DNA of 64,000 nt from Pseudomonadales bacterium (GCA_028285415.1 JANQPF010000015.1:1-64000); one strand, 5' to 3'. Shown: positions 27,292-36,318, counted from the stretch's first letter. Notes: generated by a model not told the origin, from the letters alone. Translations and numbers: made by a program.

Positions 27292-28056
27292 ATGAGAGCA
27301 CTGGATGGAAAAGTCGCGATTATCACCGGCGCCAGCAGCGGTATCGGATATGCTGCAGCAAAGCTGTTCGCTCAAGAGGGAGCGCGGCTGGTGCTTGGCG
27401 CACGTAGCAAGGATCGTCTCGAAGCCCTCGTTGCCGAGATAACAGGTGCGAACGGCAGCGCCACAGCCATTGCCGGTGACGTCCGCGATGAAGACTATGC
27501 AATAGAGCTTGTCGAAACCGCGCTCGGCCGTTTTGGCGGGCTTGATGTCGGCTTCAACAACGCCGGGATTATCGGTGAGATGGTTGATGTGCAACACATG
27601 ACTGCCGAAGCTTGGCAGGATACGTTGGATACGAACCTGACCGGAGCCTTCTTCGGGGCTAAGCACCAGATACCCGCCATGATCGACCGGGGAGCAGGTT
27701 CAGTCATATTCACTTCAAGTTTCGTCGGCCATGCGATCGGGTTTGCGGGAATGGCGTCTTATTCTGCAAGCAAGGCGGGACTTGTTGGCATGACAAAGAG
27801 TCTGGCCGTTGAACACGGTAGAAACGGGATACGGGTTAATTCTTTGCTCCCGGGTGGCACGGCTACGCCCATGGTGGGAGATTTCTCCAATGATCCATCG
27901 GCGGGTGATGCGATCGCTGAGTTCCATGCGTTGAAGCGAATGGCCCAACCGCGGGAGATTGCGCAAGCCGCGCTTTTCCTCGCTTCCGAGGCTGCCAGTT
28001 TCGTAACGGGATCGGCCATGGTCGCCGATGGAGGGAATTCGGTCACGAAGATCTAG
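27292..28056 (+). CDS. Short-chain dehydrogenase/reductase
   Basis: 254 residues from the ATG at 27292, where SDR similarity begins; an in-frame ATG at 27148 would add 48 residues without homology. Cofactor motif T-G-A-S-S-G-I-G, N-N-A-G-I, catalytic S in F-T-S-S-F, Y-S-A-S-K (YxxxK) and the C-terminal V-A-D-G-G-N are complete. The acidic or basic residue after strand 2 (G-A-R-S) suggests NADP(H). The substrate is unknown. Confidence 0.93.
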   Translation: MRALDGKVAIITGASSGIGYAAAKLFAQEGARLVLGARSKDRLEALVAEITGANGSATAIAGDVRDEDYAIELVETALGRFGGLDVGFNNAGIIGEMVDVQHMTAEAWQDTLDTNLTGAFFGAKHQIPAMIDRGAGSVIFTSSFVGHAIGFAGMASYSASKAGLVGMTKSLAVEHGRNGIRVNSLLPGGTATPMVGDFSNDPSAGDAIAEFHALKRMAQPREIAQAALFLASEAASFVTGSAMVADGGNSVTKI

Positions 28057-28218
28057 TTAACAACCAAGCCGTGTCTACCCCAGATCCATAAACCGGAATC
28101 AACATTCCCAAACTGCGATCAGCCTTGGTCCAATTTGCGAAAAAAGTGAACTGGGTCACACTTTTCGTGTGATAGAACTCTACCCTTGATGCAAATCGAC
28201 TCCTTTAAGGCCAATTCG

Positions 28219-28617
28219 ATGGAGAAACGAAAAGGAAGTTGTCTGTGTGGCACGGTCAAGTTCGAGACGAGGGGGCCAATCAAAGGTATTGGCAGCTGTC
28301 ATTGTTCAAAGTGCAGAAAAGTGTCCGGCACGAACGGGAATGCTGTTTTTCTAGTCGCGTCAAACGACTTTGCATGGATCGAAGGGCAACAAAACACTTT
28401 GGAATTTGCGTTTCCGAATGGCTGGGGAGTCACGCGGTGTGATACCTGCGGAAGCCCACTCCCTGCCAGCCACGACGGCAAACAGTATTGGGTTCCGGCG
28501 GGCCTCATGGATGACCCACTCAATACCGAGATGAAACAGCACATTTTCTGCGCGTCGCGAGCAGACTGGGATCGCGAATCCGCGGATTCCAAATCCTTCG
28601 ACGAGTTTCCGATATGA
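28219..28617 (+). CDS. GFA-domain protein (glutathione-dependent formaldehyde-activating fold)
   Basis: 132 residues from the ATG at 28219, preceded by TAAGG at 8 bp; in-frame ATGs 10-11 codons upstream are possible. Zinc cysteines follow the GFA pattern: C-L-C-G, C-H-C-S-K-C and C-D-T-C-G. Members bind zinc and small thiol adducts; most have no proven reaction. It ends 50 bp before the convergent LysR gene. Confidence 0.88.
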   Translation: MEKRKGSCLCGTVKFETRGPIKGIGSCHCSKCRKVSGTNGNAVFLVASNDFAWIEGQQNTLEFAFPNGWGVTRCDTCGSPLPASHDGKQYWVPAGLMDDPLNTEMKQHIFCASRADWDRESADSKSFDEFPI

Positions 28618-28667
28618 ACTGACGGAATCTTCTGGCGAGTCAGGAATTGGCGCGTGGCAGGGCGAGC

Positions 28668-29573
28668 TCAGTGGACATGCTCGGACGTCTCTGCTTCTTT
28701 TCGCAACCACTCGAGCAGTGTCGAGAGCGGCTCATTGTCCTGCATCCGTGATGGACAAACGAAGTAGAAGCTCTTCTCGGACGCGATCGATGTGTCGAGC
28801 AGTCTCACCAGGCGACCGGCCTTGAGGTCTTCGTCGACCAGTAAGCCCCGTCCCAACGCGACGCCGCGTCCGTCCAACGCAGCCTGCTGAATGAGGAGCG
28901 CATCAGTCGTTCTGAGTTTCTCGCTGGCTGCGGGTGCGACTGCCCCGGCCGCGTGAAACCACTCTTCCCAACGATCGAATTCATCTGTGGGTCGAATGAG
29001 AGGCAGTCTGGCAAGATCATCGGCTGACTGCGGCTCCTGATGTTGTTCGATGAACGCTGGGCTGCAGACGGGGAAGAGCCGCTCTGTCAGCAGACGTTCG
29101 GTGTATGTGTTTGGCCAGTGACCAAGTCCCCAGCGTATCGCAGCGTCGATATCAGGTTGGTGGTCGAAGTTCACCGGTTCGTACGACGAGGCGATTCGGA
29201 CTTCAACTTTCTCCAGGCGTTCGTGAATACGGTGTATCCGACGCGCCAGCCATGTTGCAGCGAAGGAAGGCAGCACGCTGATGGTCAATGTCGGAGTGGC
29301 CAGTTCGCGTCTCAGATCTCGCGTACCGCGGCGTATTGTGGCCAGTCCCTCGGACACGCATAGGAACAATTGGCTTCCCTCGGCAGTCAGCTGAAGCCTT
29401 GGGCCGTCCCGCTTGAACAGCTTGCAACCGAGCTCGTCCTCCAGGTGTTTCACCTGCCGGCTGACAGCGCCCTGAGTGACGAATAAGCGCTCTGCCGCGC
29501 GGGTGAAATTCTGATAGCGGGCGGCAGCCTCGAACATCCGCAGTGCATTTAGAGAAGGCAGATCGCGTGTCAT
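28668..29573 (-). CDS. LysR-family transcriptional regulator
   Basis: 301 residues. The N-terminal winged helix reads L-N-A-L-R-M-F-E-A-A-A-R, F-T-R-A-A-E-R-L and V-T-Q-G-A-V-S-R-Q-V-K-H-L-E, closest to the GcvA-like group. An effector-binding domain follows. It is on the same strand as, and downstream of, the cytochrome and SoxC-like genes, so it may regulate them. A 6-bp palindromic arm pair (29590-29604, GACTGA/TCAGTC) lies just before its start and could be its own binding site. Confidence 0.93.
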   Translation of the reverse strand: MTRDLPSLNALRMFEAAARYQNFTRAAERLFVTQGAVSRQVKHLEDELGCKLFKRDGPRLQLTAEGSQLFLCVSEGLATIRRGTRDLRRELATPTLTISVLPSFAATWLARRIHRIHERLEKVEVRIASSYEPVNFDHQPDIDAAIRWGLGHWPNTYTERLLTERLFPVCSPAFIEQHQEPQSADDLARLPLIRPTDEFDRWEEWFHAAGAVAPAASEKLRTTDALLIQQAALDGRGVALGRGLLVDEDLKAGRLVRLLDTSIASEKSFYFVCPSRMQDNEPLSTLLEWLRKEAETSEHVH

Positions 29574-29589
29574 TCGAGGCGCTCATGAT

Positions 29590-29604
29590 GACTGAACGTC
29601 AGTC
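29590..29604. promoter_or_regulatory. Palindrome before the LysR gene
   Basis: GACTGA and TCAGTC separated by 3 bp, 17 bp upstream of the LysR start codon. LysR proteins often bind dyad sites near their own promoter; the short arms make this a weak prediction. Confidence 0.3.
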
Positions 29605-29683
29605 TAGCACGCACGAATCTCCATTATTCAGGGTGCTTGATCCGATATGTGATGAGTTTTAGTCATATTGGGAAGGGCGCCAG

Positions 29684-30271
29684 CTAATCACCCGCCATCG
29701 GCACTTCGATATCGAGCGTGTCGTCCGGAACGAAGCCATCCCGATTCGGCATACGGACCTTTGCCAGCGTGTCCTTATGCATGACCTCATCGGTCGAAAT
29801 GATGTTTGCGGACGCCAGGATGAACGCCATCAGGGCGTAGCTTTCTTCGTCCGTCAAAGATCCCGGCGCTATTGTTGGCATGGTGTTGCGAATATAGGAG
29901 AAGACGGACGTTGCGTACGGCCAGAAACTCTCGATGGTCTTCTTGGGGGAGTCACTCGACAGAGAGCCTCTCCCGCCGACCAATGCCGTACCAACCGCCG
30001 TGCCTTGCAGCGCGTCGCCATGGCAGGCCTGGCACTTCGAGGCGTAGATCGCGCGACCTTCGGTGAACGTGCCCTGACCCTCCGGCAATCCGAAACCGTC
30101 AGGCGGGATTGTCGTGCGGAGCTCTTGTTCACGTTCTATTGCGATCGGGCGACCTGAATCGTATGTCGTGGGGTAGGTGAACGAGTGCTCAGCGGCATCC
30201 GTGGACTGCTCAAGACAAGCCGCGAACAGCCCCGCAACGAGAAGGCTCGTGACGGATCTACACTTGGACAT
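29684..30271 (-). CDS. Monoheme cytochrome c, SoxD/SorB-like electron acceptor
   Basis: 195 residues from ATG 30271, placed so that a hydrophobic export signal (L-L-V-A-G-L-F-A-A-C) leads; the cysteine could be a lipobox, although Phe at -3 is unusual. One heme site C-Q-A-C-H is at residues 80-84, with a likely axial Met in R-N-T-M-P-T. It overlaps the upstream SoxC-like gene by 14 bp. Classical SoxD has two heme domains; this protein has one, so it is more like the small cytochrome partner of sulfite dehydrogenases. It would take electrons from the molybdenum subunit. Confidence 0.88.
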   Translation of the reverse strand: MSKCRSVTSLLVAGLFAACLEQSTDAAEHSFTYPTTYDSGRPIAIEREQELRTTIPPDGFGLPEGQGTFTEGRAIYASKCQACHGDALQGTAVGTALVGGRGSLSSDSPKKTIESFWPYATSVFSYIRNTMPTIAPGSLTDEESYALMAFILASANIISTDEVMHKDTLAKVRMPNRDGFVPDDTLDIEVPMAGD

Positions 30272-31505
30272 TCGACACCTCACCCTTGGCATTCACGCCC
30301 CATTGTTGAATGGCGTTGTAGTGGTGAAATGATTTTGCGCCCCGGGACTCAACCAACTCTTTCTGGGTGGGTTGGACTTGACCGGTTTCGTCGACGCACC
30401 TGGACTGGAGCACTGCCGCTCTGCCATCCCATTGCCAGGGCAGTCGGAACCGGACAAACGCCTTCGGCAGCACAGGCCCCTCAATTCTCGCATTGGTCCA
30501 GTGTTTACCGGCGTCGGCACTGACCTCAACTTTCGTGATCCTGCCACTTCCCGACCAGGCGAGGCCCGCTATTTCATAGAATCCCCGACCGTCAAGAATC
30601 ATGGGTGCGGACGGAAACGTGATGACAGACTTGGCTTCCATGACGAACGAAAACTGCCGCGATCTGCCGTCCGGCAGCGTATCGGTATAGCCTCGCGTCT
30701 CCATCCTGGTCATGTGCGGCCGATCAGTGACTTCGAGACGCCGCAGCCATTTGATGCTCGTATTCCCTTCATAACCCGGCAACAACAGGCGCAAAGGAAA
30801 GCCCTGATCCGGGCGCAGCTCTTCGCCGTTTTGACCGAATGCCAGCAACGCATCATCCAGGCACTTCGACAAGGGAATGCTCCGCGACATCATTGCGGCG
30901 TCCGAACCCTCGGCAACTACCCAGGTTGCCCGCGGGTCCAGGCCAACTTCCTGCAGCACAATTCTGAGTGGAACGCCCGTCCACTCGGTGTTGCTCATCT
31001 GCCCATGAGTCATTTGTATGTCGTTGTACCTGGGTTCTTTCCACGAGGACGATGTGTTCCCGGAGCACTCGAGAAAGTACGTGTGCGTCACGCGCGGCAA
31101 CCGCAGAAGGTCTTCCATACTGAGCTCACGATTGCGCTTGACCATGCCGTGGATGAATAGTCGATGCTTTTCCGGGTCAATTGTCGGAATGCCGGCATGG
31201 TGGATTCCGAAGTGAAGCGCAGACGGTGTGATGGTTCCGTACAGGTCTTGGATCGGGGTCAACGCCCAGGATGGACCCCCGACTCGATGGGTACGAGCGA
31301 ACTGCGACCTCACACCGTAGCCGTCATCGTCGTTCGCCGGCCGGCCCGGCTGCTTGCGTGGATCATCCGGAACGGCGTATTGCTTCGCGCCGCTCGCAAT
31401 GGTTTCACCACCGGCGGCCGTCGCGATTACCAGACCGCCTGCGCCGAATATGAACCGGCGCCGGCTGGGCAGCGTTGGCGGCGTTTTGAATTGACCTGGG
31501 TTCAT
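30258..31505 (-). CDS. SoxC/SorA-like molybdopterin sulfite (sulfane) dehydrogenase
   Basis: 415 residues from ATG 31505 (ATG 31538 would add 11 residues before the Tat signal). A twin-arginine motif S-R-R-R-F-I-F and a hydrophobic stretch predict Tat export. The Moco domain has the molybdenum-ligand cysteine near residue 147 in Y-F-L-E-C-S-G-N, then the dimerisation domain with S-A-D-A-G-K-H-W, ending in the SoxC-like Q-W-G-V-N-A-K-G-E. It would oxidise sulfite or protein-bound sulfane in the periplasm. No soxXYZAB genes are in the window. Confidence 0.9.
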   Translation of the reverse strand: MNPGQFKTPPTLPSRRRFIFGAGGLVIATAAGGETIASGAKQYAVPDDPRKQPGRPANDDDGYGVRSQFARTHRVGGPSWALTPIQDLYGTITPSALHFGIHHAGIPTIDPEKHRLFIHGMVKRNRELSMEDLLRLPRVTHTYFLECSGNTSSSWKEPRYNDIQMTHGQMSNTEWTGVPLRIVLQEVGLDPRATWVVAEGSDAAMMSRSIPLSKCLDDALLAFGQNGEELRPDQGFPLRLLLPGYEGNTSIKWLRRLEVTDRPHMTRMETRGYTDTLPDGRSRQFSFVMEAKSVITFPSAPMILDGRGFYEIAGLAWSGSGRITKVEVSADAGKHWTNARIEGPVLPKAFVRFRLPWQWDGRAAVLQSRCVDETGQVQPTQKELVESRGAKSFHHYNAIQQWGVNAKGEVSNVQV

Positions 31506-31691
31506 GGGCTCACTCACTCTCACATGTCTTCCAGACACGCTACGACAACGAGAGATTGCCTACTTTGACTTTTTCGCCGCTGACCATGAGTCAGGGTGAG
31601 TCTTGTCGGCGCTCGCATCTCCATGCGAGAACTTATTTGGCGGATTTCACGACAGTGGGTAGATCAAACTGCGGAAATGTGAGGCTGGGTC

Positions 31692-32543
31692 ATGACCAAC
31701 CCAATTGGATCAGCGCCCGTCGCGGCGGTGGTCAACCGTTTGCAACTTACTCGGGTGTGCGTCCTCCTTGCGATGGTGATGCTGAGCGCGTGCCAAAGTA
31801 ATGCGTCATCCGCTGCGGCAGACACCGGCGAAAGACCGGACGATCTCGAGGACGTCGTGACCAGAAACACGATTGCACTCGGTGGTGAAACGGCCCTCGA
31901 CAGCGTGACCACAATGGTGAAGCGAAGCTTGATTGTCGAGGGGCAGTATCGTGACATTGCGGTGTTCGCGACGGACCGGCAAGGCAGGATGCGGGTAGAC
32001 CTCTTTGCAGACGGTGAACGGGTATTCGCCGAAAGTTATGACGGCGGGAGCGCCTTCCAGTGGAGCCCCAAGGACGGCCAGTCACCGGCGTCTGCGGACG
32101 GCACCGTGGCGATGTCACATACGCCCCAGCTGCCAAACCACATCTTCAGGCTCAAAGACGTCGAGGCCAACGGCCACAGTCTCGAGCTGATTGACCGCGA
32201 GAACTTAGACGGCGTCGCCTACTCGATTCTCAAACTCACGCTCTCCGATGGCTTCGAGAGTTTCTTGTGGGTCGATGCGCAAAACGGTTTCGTTACGCGC
32301 GTGCGCAACGAGCGCGCGCTGCATGTGGATCTGGACAGCGAAGAGAAAATCATCGAAAGCCGCATATCCGAATTCCGCAGCGTTCATGACCTGGTGCATC
32401 CCCATCGAGTGGTGGAGGTGGATTTGAAGTCGGGCGAAACCCTGGCGGAAACCACCGTCCTTTCGGTGCAGCTGAACGTCGAGCTACCGAAAGGCTATTT
32501 TCGGGACCTCGTCAGAATCATCCCCGAGATTGAGATGCAGTAA
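31692..32543 (+). CDS. Hypothetical lipoprotein with a LolA/LolB-like beta-sheet pattern
   Basis: 283 residues. A signal ends at the lipobox M-L-S-A-C near residue 34. The mature part resembles the outer-membrane lipoprotein-sorting type fold: G-G-E-T-A-L-D-S-V-T-T, repeated strand patterns such as V-F-A-T-D-R-Q-G-R-M-R-V-D-L and Y-S-I-L-K-L-T-L-S-D-G-F-E-S-F-L-W-V-D. GAGG lies 7 bp before the ATG. The family call rests on pattern only. It is divergent from the SoxC-like gene and converges on the next lipoprotein gene with a 1-bp gap. Confidence 0.7.
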   Translation: MTNPIGSAPVAAVVNRLQLTRVCVLLAMVMLSACQSNASSAAADTGERPDDLEDVVTRNTIALGGETALDSVTTMVKRSLIVEGQYRDIAVFATDRQGRMRVDLFADGERVFAESYDGGSAFQWSPKDGQSPASADGTVAMSHTPQLPNHIFRLKDVEANGHSLELIDRENLDGVAYSILKLTLSDGFESFLWVDAQNGFVTRVRNERALHVDLDSEEKIIESRISEFRSVHDLVHPHRVVEVDLKSGETLAETTVLSVQLNVELPKGYFRDLVRIIPEIEMQ

Positions 32544-32544
32544 C

Positions 32545-32994
32545 TCAGCGAGCTTCCAGGCGATACAGCCAGACCTCGTCGAATTGCTTGGGATCGCGCT
32601 GAAACATCGATCGGGACGCCCATTCGACGGCAAACGCATCGAACTCATCGTCGTCGCTGACACGAACGGCCTGCACGGGATAGATCGTTTCATCCACCCG
32701 AATCCTCACCAGAGGATTCTGTTCTATGTGCTCCACCCAGTTTGTTCTCGTGTTACCCGCATAAATATAGAGCTGACCGTCCAGCTGTACGTACGCGAGA
32801 TTGATCGAGTAAGGATCTTCGGGGCGAGTTTCGAGCTGGGCGAAACCGGAAGTGCTGGCAAACTGCCAGGTATCCGGGGGGGCCGAAGCGATACCGCTGA
32901 GCTCGCCGCCCGCCGCAAAAATCAGCGGATCATCACAGGCCGCCATGGTCAGAAAGAACGTCATCAGCGCGAGGATTCGGAAAACAAAATGCAT
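32545..32994 (-). CDS. Lipoprotein with a flavin split-barrel-like domain
   Basis: 149 residues. The hydrophobic signal ends in the lipobox L-T-M-A-A-C at about residue 20. The segment P-Y-S-I-N-L-A-Y-V-Q-L-D-G-Q-L-Y-I-Y-A-G and N-P-L-V-R-I-R-V look like the first strands of PNPOx/DUF385 split-barrel proteins, which bind FMN or F420. An exported, lipid-anchored member would be unusual. It converges on the LolA-like gene. The fold call is moderate, the lipoprotein call firm. Confidence 0.65.
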   Translation of the reverse strand: MHFVFRILALMTFFLTMAACDDPLIFAAGGELSGIASAPPDTWQFASTSGFAQLETRPEDPYSINLAYVQLDGQLYIYAGNTRTNWVEHIEQNPLVRIRVDETIYPVQAVRVSDDDEFDAFAVEWASRSMFQRDPKQFDEVWLYRLEAR

Positions 32995-33173
32995 TGATCA
33001 GCCGGGTTATGTTGTGCCGAGAGAGTATCGATATCGAGGACAGAATTCGACGGTCCAGGCCGCAGCGTGGAAAGCTCTGTAGAGGTTGATCGGCACGAAT
33101 CTAAGGTTTGGAGTAGTATTCCGATGATTCCTGATGCTGTTTGAAAACAGCCTTCCTGCGTACGGAGCAGTTA

Positions 33174-34172
33174 GTGAAGAACGGACGACTTGCTATTGGA
33201 TATCTATTCTTCGTTTTGGTGTTGGCGGGATTGTTTTATGCGTATTGGAGTCTTGCCGTATTACCAGACATTCAAGGGGGTATCTATTTTGTACTCGCTT
33301 GCGCAGCAGCGTTCTGTATCGCACCGTTCCCGCTTCACTACTACTTCTTTCCAACCGACAGAGCGCCATGGATCACGCAGATCCTTGCAACTCCGCTAGT
33401 CTGGGCCTGCTTTTTGATCTTCATTGGTGTGCTTCTGAATCATGATCTGTCGTTCTGGACAAGCATCATCTCGTTCATCGGCGTGGTGGTAGGCGCAATT
33501 GTTGTGCATGCCTGTTTCCCGGGTACACCAGACCAGCTGGAAGCGATCGCAGCGAAAAAGGCACAACAAACTGAGGCTGCACGGGAGGACGAGGCTGCCG
33601 TGCACGAACCGCAGGCGGTATTGATCCCCATCAAGATCCCGAATGAAGCGCTGGATGTTCCGGACTTGCTGAGCGAAGTACTTCCGCAGGTCATGTTTGA
33701 GACGCTTCGACCGGCGACGCTGGCAATCGGTCCGAAGCGTACTTCCGTGACGGTGCATTCCGGAGCGGAGCTCGCTCGCGAAGTTGGCGGTTTTCCATCC
33801 AATGCCATCAGCGCGATTTATGATACCGGGCAGGAAGTAGGCGTTGGTGCTCAATCGATGGGTCCGCTTCTATCAGGAACGGCCTTTGGAATTGGGCTCT
33901 CGCTTGCGCTCTACCTGAGAACCGACCAGGACGCAGTGGTGTTGAATACCGGTGAGATGATGGTCTTGTTCTGCGTCATCACGATGATCTTCGCCTTCGG
34001 ATTCTGGCTCTGGTCTCAGTTACGAGCAGATCAGAGCAAGGCGCGAATCTGTGCGATCGAAAACGAAACGGGCGGCGTTTTACATGTTGTCGTCAGCGAC
34101 GATGGATTGGCTCAGCTGGAGGGCTACGCCATGGAAGCCGAGATCGCGTTCGCGTCTCGAGCGAGCCGATAA
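33174..34172 (+). CDS. Six-helix membrane protein of unknown function
   Basis: 332 residues from GTG 33174, chosen because GGAG lies 6 bp upstream; TTG 33141 is a longer option. Four membrane helices in the first 120 residues, then a soluble stretch of about 140 residues with A-A-K-K-A-Q-Q-T-E-A-A-R, then two more helices (G-T-A-F-G-I-G-L-S-L-A-L and V-L-F-C-V-I-T-M-I-F-A-F) and a C-terminal soluble tail. No family was recognised. A DUF2087 gene follows after 3 bp, so the two are one operon. Confidence 0.75.
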   Translation: MKNGRLAIGYLFFVLVLAGLFYAYWSLAVLPDIQGGIYFVLACAAAFCIAPFPLHYYFFPTDRAPWITQILATPLVWACFLIFIGVLLNHDLSFWTSIISFIGVVVGAIVVHACFPGTPDQLEAIAAKKAQQTEAAREDEAAVHEPQAVLIPIKIPNEALDVPDLLSEVLPQVMFETLRPATLAIGPKRTSVTVHSGAELAREVGGFPSNAISAIYDTGQEVGVGAQSMGPLLSGTAFGIGLSLALYLRTDQDAVVLNTGEMMVLFCVITMIFAFGFWLWSQLRADQSKARICAIENETGGVLHVVVSDDGLAQLEGYAMEAEIAFASRASR

Positions 34173-34175
34173 CCG

Positions 34176-34613
34176 ATGGTTAAGCCAGTTCATCCAGACC
34201 GTCTCGATGCTGTTTCCTCATCGCAGGACTCGAGCGTACGGCGCGAGGCGGCGGATACGACGCCAGCCACTATGGACGAGGTCAGAGCCTGTCTGGCGTC
34301 ACTGGCACGACAGGGCGCATCGCGTCTTCCAAAGAAGGCACGCACCCGGTCTATTCTGCTGGCAACAATGGCATTGCTGATGGAGCGCTACCGGGCGTAT
34401 TCCGAGGTTGATTTGAACGACCTGCTCCGCGCATGGCTCTCCAAATCTGGCCTCTCGGTCGATCACGTGACATGCCGGCGCTACCTGGTCGAGCATGGGT
34501 TCGTCCGACGGGACCGGGCAGGGCAAAGATACATTGCGGACTACGCGAGAATCGAAGTGTTTCTTAGCGGTGATGTTCTGCCCTTTGCCAGGGACCTGAT
34601 TCAGGATCTCTGA
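34176..34613 (+). CDS. DUF2087-domain protein
   Basis: 145 residues. The C-terminal 90 residues match DUF2087: L-P-K-K-A-R-T-R-S-I-L-L-A near 50, Y-S-E-V-D-L-N-D-L-L-R, then C-R-R-Y-L-V-E-H-G-F-V-R-R-D and Y. DUF2087 is often fused to ArsR-type regulators and looks like a winged helix; here the first 45 residues are low-complexity and carry no separate HTH. A nucleic-acid role is possible but unproven. It is the second gene of an operon with the membrane protein. Confidence 0.8.
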   Translation: MVKPVHPDRLDAVSSSQDSSVRREAADTTPATMDEVRACLASLARQGASRLPKKARTRSILLATMALLMERYRAYSEVDLNDLLRAWLSKSGLSVDHVTCRRYLVEHGFVRRDRAGQRYIADYARIEVFLSGDVLPFARDLIQDL

Positions 34614-34640
34614 GCGCAACCGTAGATCAGGAGGGGTGTA

Positions 34641-35714
34641 ATGCTTTGTAGACTGCACAACTTGGCGACGCCTCTGCTATTTCTCTTGTCAGTGACGCCC
34701 TGTGCGCTGGCGCAATCTGACAGCCACCGAAGCCCACCGTCCTCTTTTTCTGTCACAGCGATTGGTGATGTGAAAGACCACTCAATCGTCGTCATCGAGC
34801 GTGCATTGGGACATCACGTTCCCAGGATTATCGCGGAACTCGAGATCGCTGAGATGCCGCACTTCAGCGTTAAGGTGTGGAGCGATCCTGACGAGTTCAG
34901 GTCCGTCTTTGTCAGTGGCGGTGGGCAAGGGGGTGTCACGCGCGGCTACGTCAACTCGGAGATCATGGAAGTTCGTCTGCTGGATGGCGAGGCCGTGGAC
35001 GAGATCGTGGTCCATGAATTTGCCCACTTGGCCTCGCTGGTTGTTAATCCCAAGATAGCTGCCAACCCGTTCTGGCTCTGGGAATCTGTGGCGCTATACC
35101 TCGACGCGTCTGGACCGCCGGATACCACGGAGTTGACCTGCATAACGGAGAACCGAAAACCAACGTTGGATGAGCTGAGCACACCTCCGGGAATGGCCAA
35201 AGTCTATCGAATGGGTTATCTGATCGTTGATCACGTTGTCGAGACCTGGGGCCGGGGCGCGTTGATGACGTTGATAAAAAACAACGGGGACATCGAAACG
35301 TCGCTGGGCATAAGCCGCGAAGAATTTGAGCAAAACCTGCACGCGTTTCTCCTCGAGAACTACGAGTTCGCCGAAGAGCGTGTTGCCATGAGTCGAGATG
35401 AGTTGCTTGAACGCTTTGCGGGTAACACGTTAACCAACACAGAATTTGGTCAAAGTACGTTTCTGTCGGCCGACGGGCGCTTGTACTTTGGGAGCCATGG
35501 TACAACTCGCGCGGAAGGACGATGGTCTGTTTCCGACTCTGATCGCGTCTGCATAGAGGTCGGCGATGCCGGCGTCAGATGTTCAACCTGGTATCAGGAA
35601 GATGCCTCGACTTTCCTACTCGATTCTGACTCGGACTGCGTGCTGCAAACCTGGGATCTCGCTGTCGGTGACGCGCAGGGGTTTACGGAAGATGTCGCAG
35701 TCGATAGTCGTTAA
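34641..35714 (+). CDS. Secreted gluzincin-like metallopeptidase
   Basis: 357 residues with a signal peptide (about 1-20, ending A-L-A). The zinc motif V-H-E-F-A-H (HExxH) is near residue 120, and the third ligand is probably Glu in L-W-E-S-V-A-L-Y-L, about 20 residues later, which fits the peptidase MA/gluzincin clan. A C-terminal beta-rich part holds three cysteines. GGAGG precedes the ATG at 34641. It lies 27 bp after the DUF2087 gene and may be its operon partner, so the cluster could form one envelope-linked function. Confidence 0.78.
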   Translation: MLCRLHNLATPLLFLLSVTPCALAQSDSHRSPPSSFSVTAIGDVKDHSIVVIERALGHHVPRIIAELEIAEMPHFSVKVWSDPDEFRSVFVSGGGQGGVTRGYVNSEIMEVRLLDGEAVDEIVVHEFAHLASLVVNPKIAANPFWLWESVALYLDASGPPDTTELTCITENRKPTLDELSTPPGMAKVYRMGYLIVDHVVETWGRGALMTLIKNNGDIETSLGISREEFEQNLHAFLLENYEFAEERVAMSRDELLERFAGNTLTNTEFGQSTFLSADGRLYFGSHGTTRAEGRWSVSDSDRVCIEVGDAGVRCSTWYQEDASTFLLDSDSDCVLQTWDLAVGDAQGFTEDVAVDSR

Positions 35715-35749
35715 GTGACCGGCGTTAACGAGAGCAGCCGTTCAAGAAT

Positions 35750-36202
35750 TTAGTCGGTCAGCTTGGCAGGCAATCTAACGTTGTAGTGACGGTTCTCCTC
35801 GTGGCAGTTCTCTGACTTTATGAACTGGACGCGTATGTTTACTTTTCTCAAGTCGCTTATCGGCACCTGAAAACCGATGAGGTAACGATCTCCGGAAGTA
35901 CGCTGAGTTGGCAGATTGATTCTGTAACGTTTTCTTGGCAAGAGTTCGAAAATGCTGAACTGGTGGCGAAACCCTTCCATTTCTATGGGCAGGCTGAGTA
36001 ACACTTCAGCTGCTTTCGAATCGACCTGACTTTCACGCACGCGGAGGTCAAAGTGATCGGCCGGTACGGGCTTCTCAACCGACGGCGATGTGGTCCCCAC
36101 GCACACTTGTTCCAAGGATTCTGGTGGTTGGGCCTGACCGAAAGCGGTCGTACACACGCACGACAGCGCGACTACGCTCAGCAGTTGTATGTTCCATGGC
36201 AT
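35750..36202 (-). CDS. Hypothetical exported protein
   Basis: 150 residues from ATG 36202; an upstream in-frame ATG at 36256 would place a polar stretch before the signal. A signal peptide ends near T-T-A-F-G-Q-A. Two cysteines in the mature part (Q-V-C-V-G and E-N-C-H) may pair. The middle is beta-strand-like. No family is recognised. It converges on the metallopeptidase gene. Confidence 0.55.
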   Translation of the reverse strand: MPWNIQLLSVVALSCVCTTAFGQAQPPESLEQVCVGTTSPSVEKPVPADHFDLRVRESQVDSKAAEVLLSLPIEMEGFRHQFSIFELLPRKRYRINLPTQRTSGDRYLIGFQVPISDLRKVNIRVQFIKSENCHEENRHYNVRLPAKLTD

Positions 36203-36318
36203 GCTTGTGAGCTTATCATCTCGCGTCGGATTCAATGCGGTGAAGCGACAGGCCACCCCAGCCGATAGCTTTCGGCCTGACGAAGTTTTGGTGGAAGACC
36301 GTCGTCGAACCGACGGGG

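Noticed and set aside
26061-28617. Possible integron cassette array (PNPOx, GNAT, SDR, GFA in one direction)
   Set aside because: The gaps contain no pairs of GTTRRRY/RYYYAAC sites with the expected stem structure, no integrase is present, and gene sizes and gaps are irregular.
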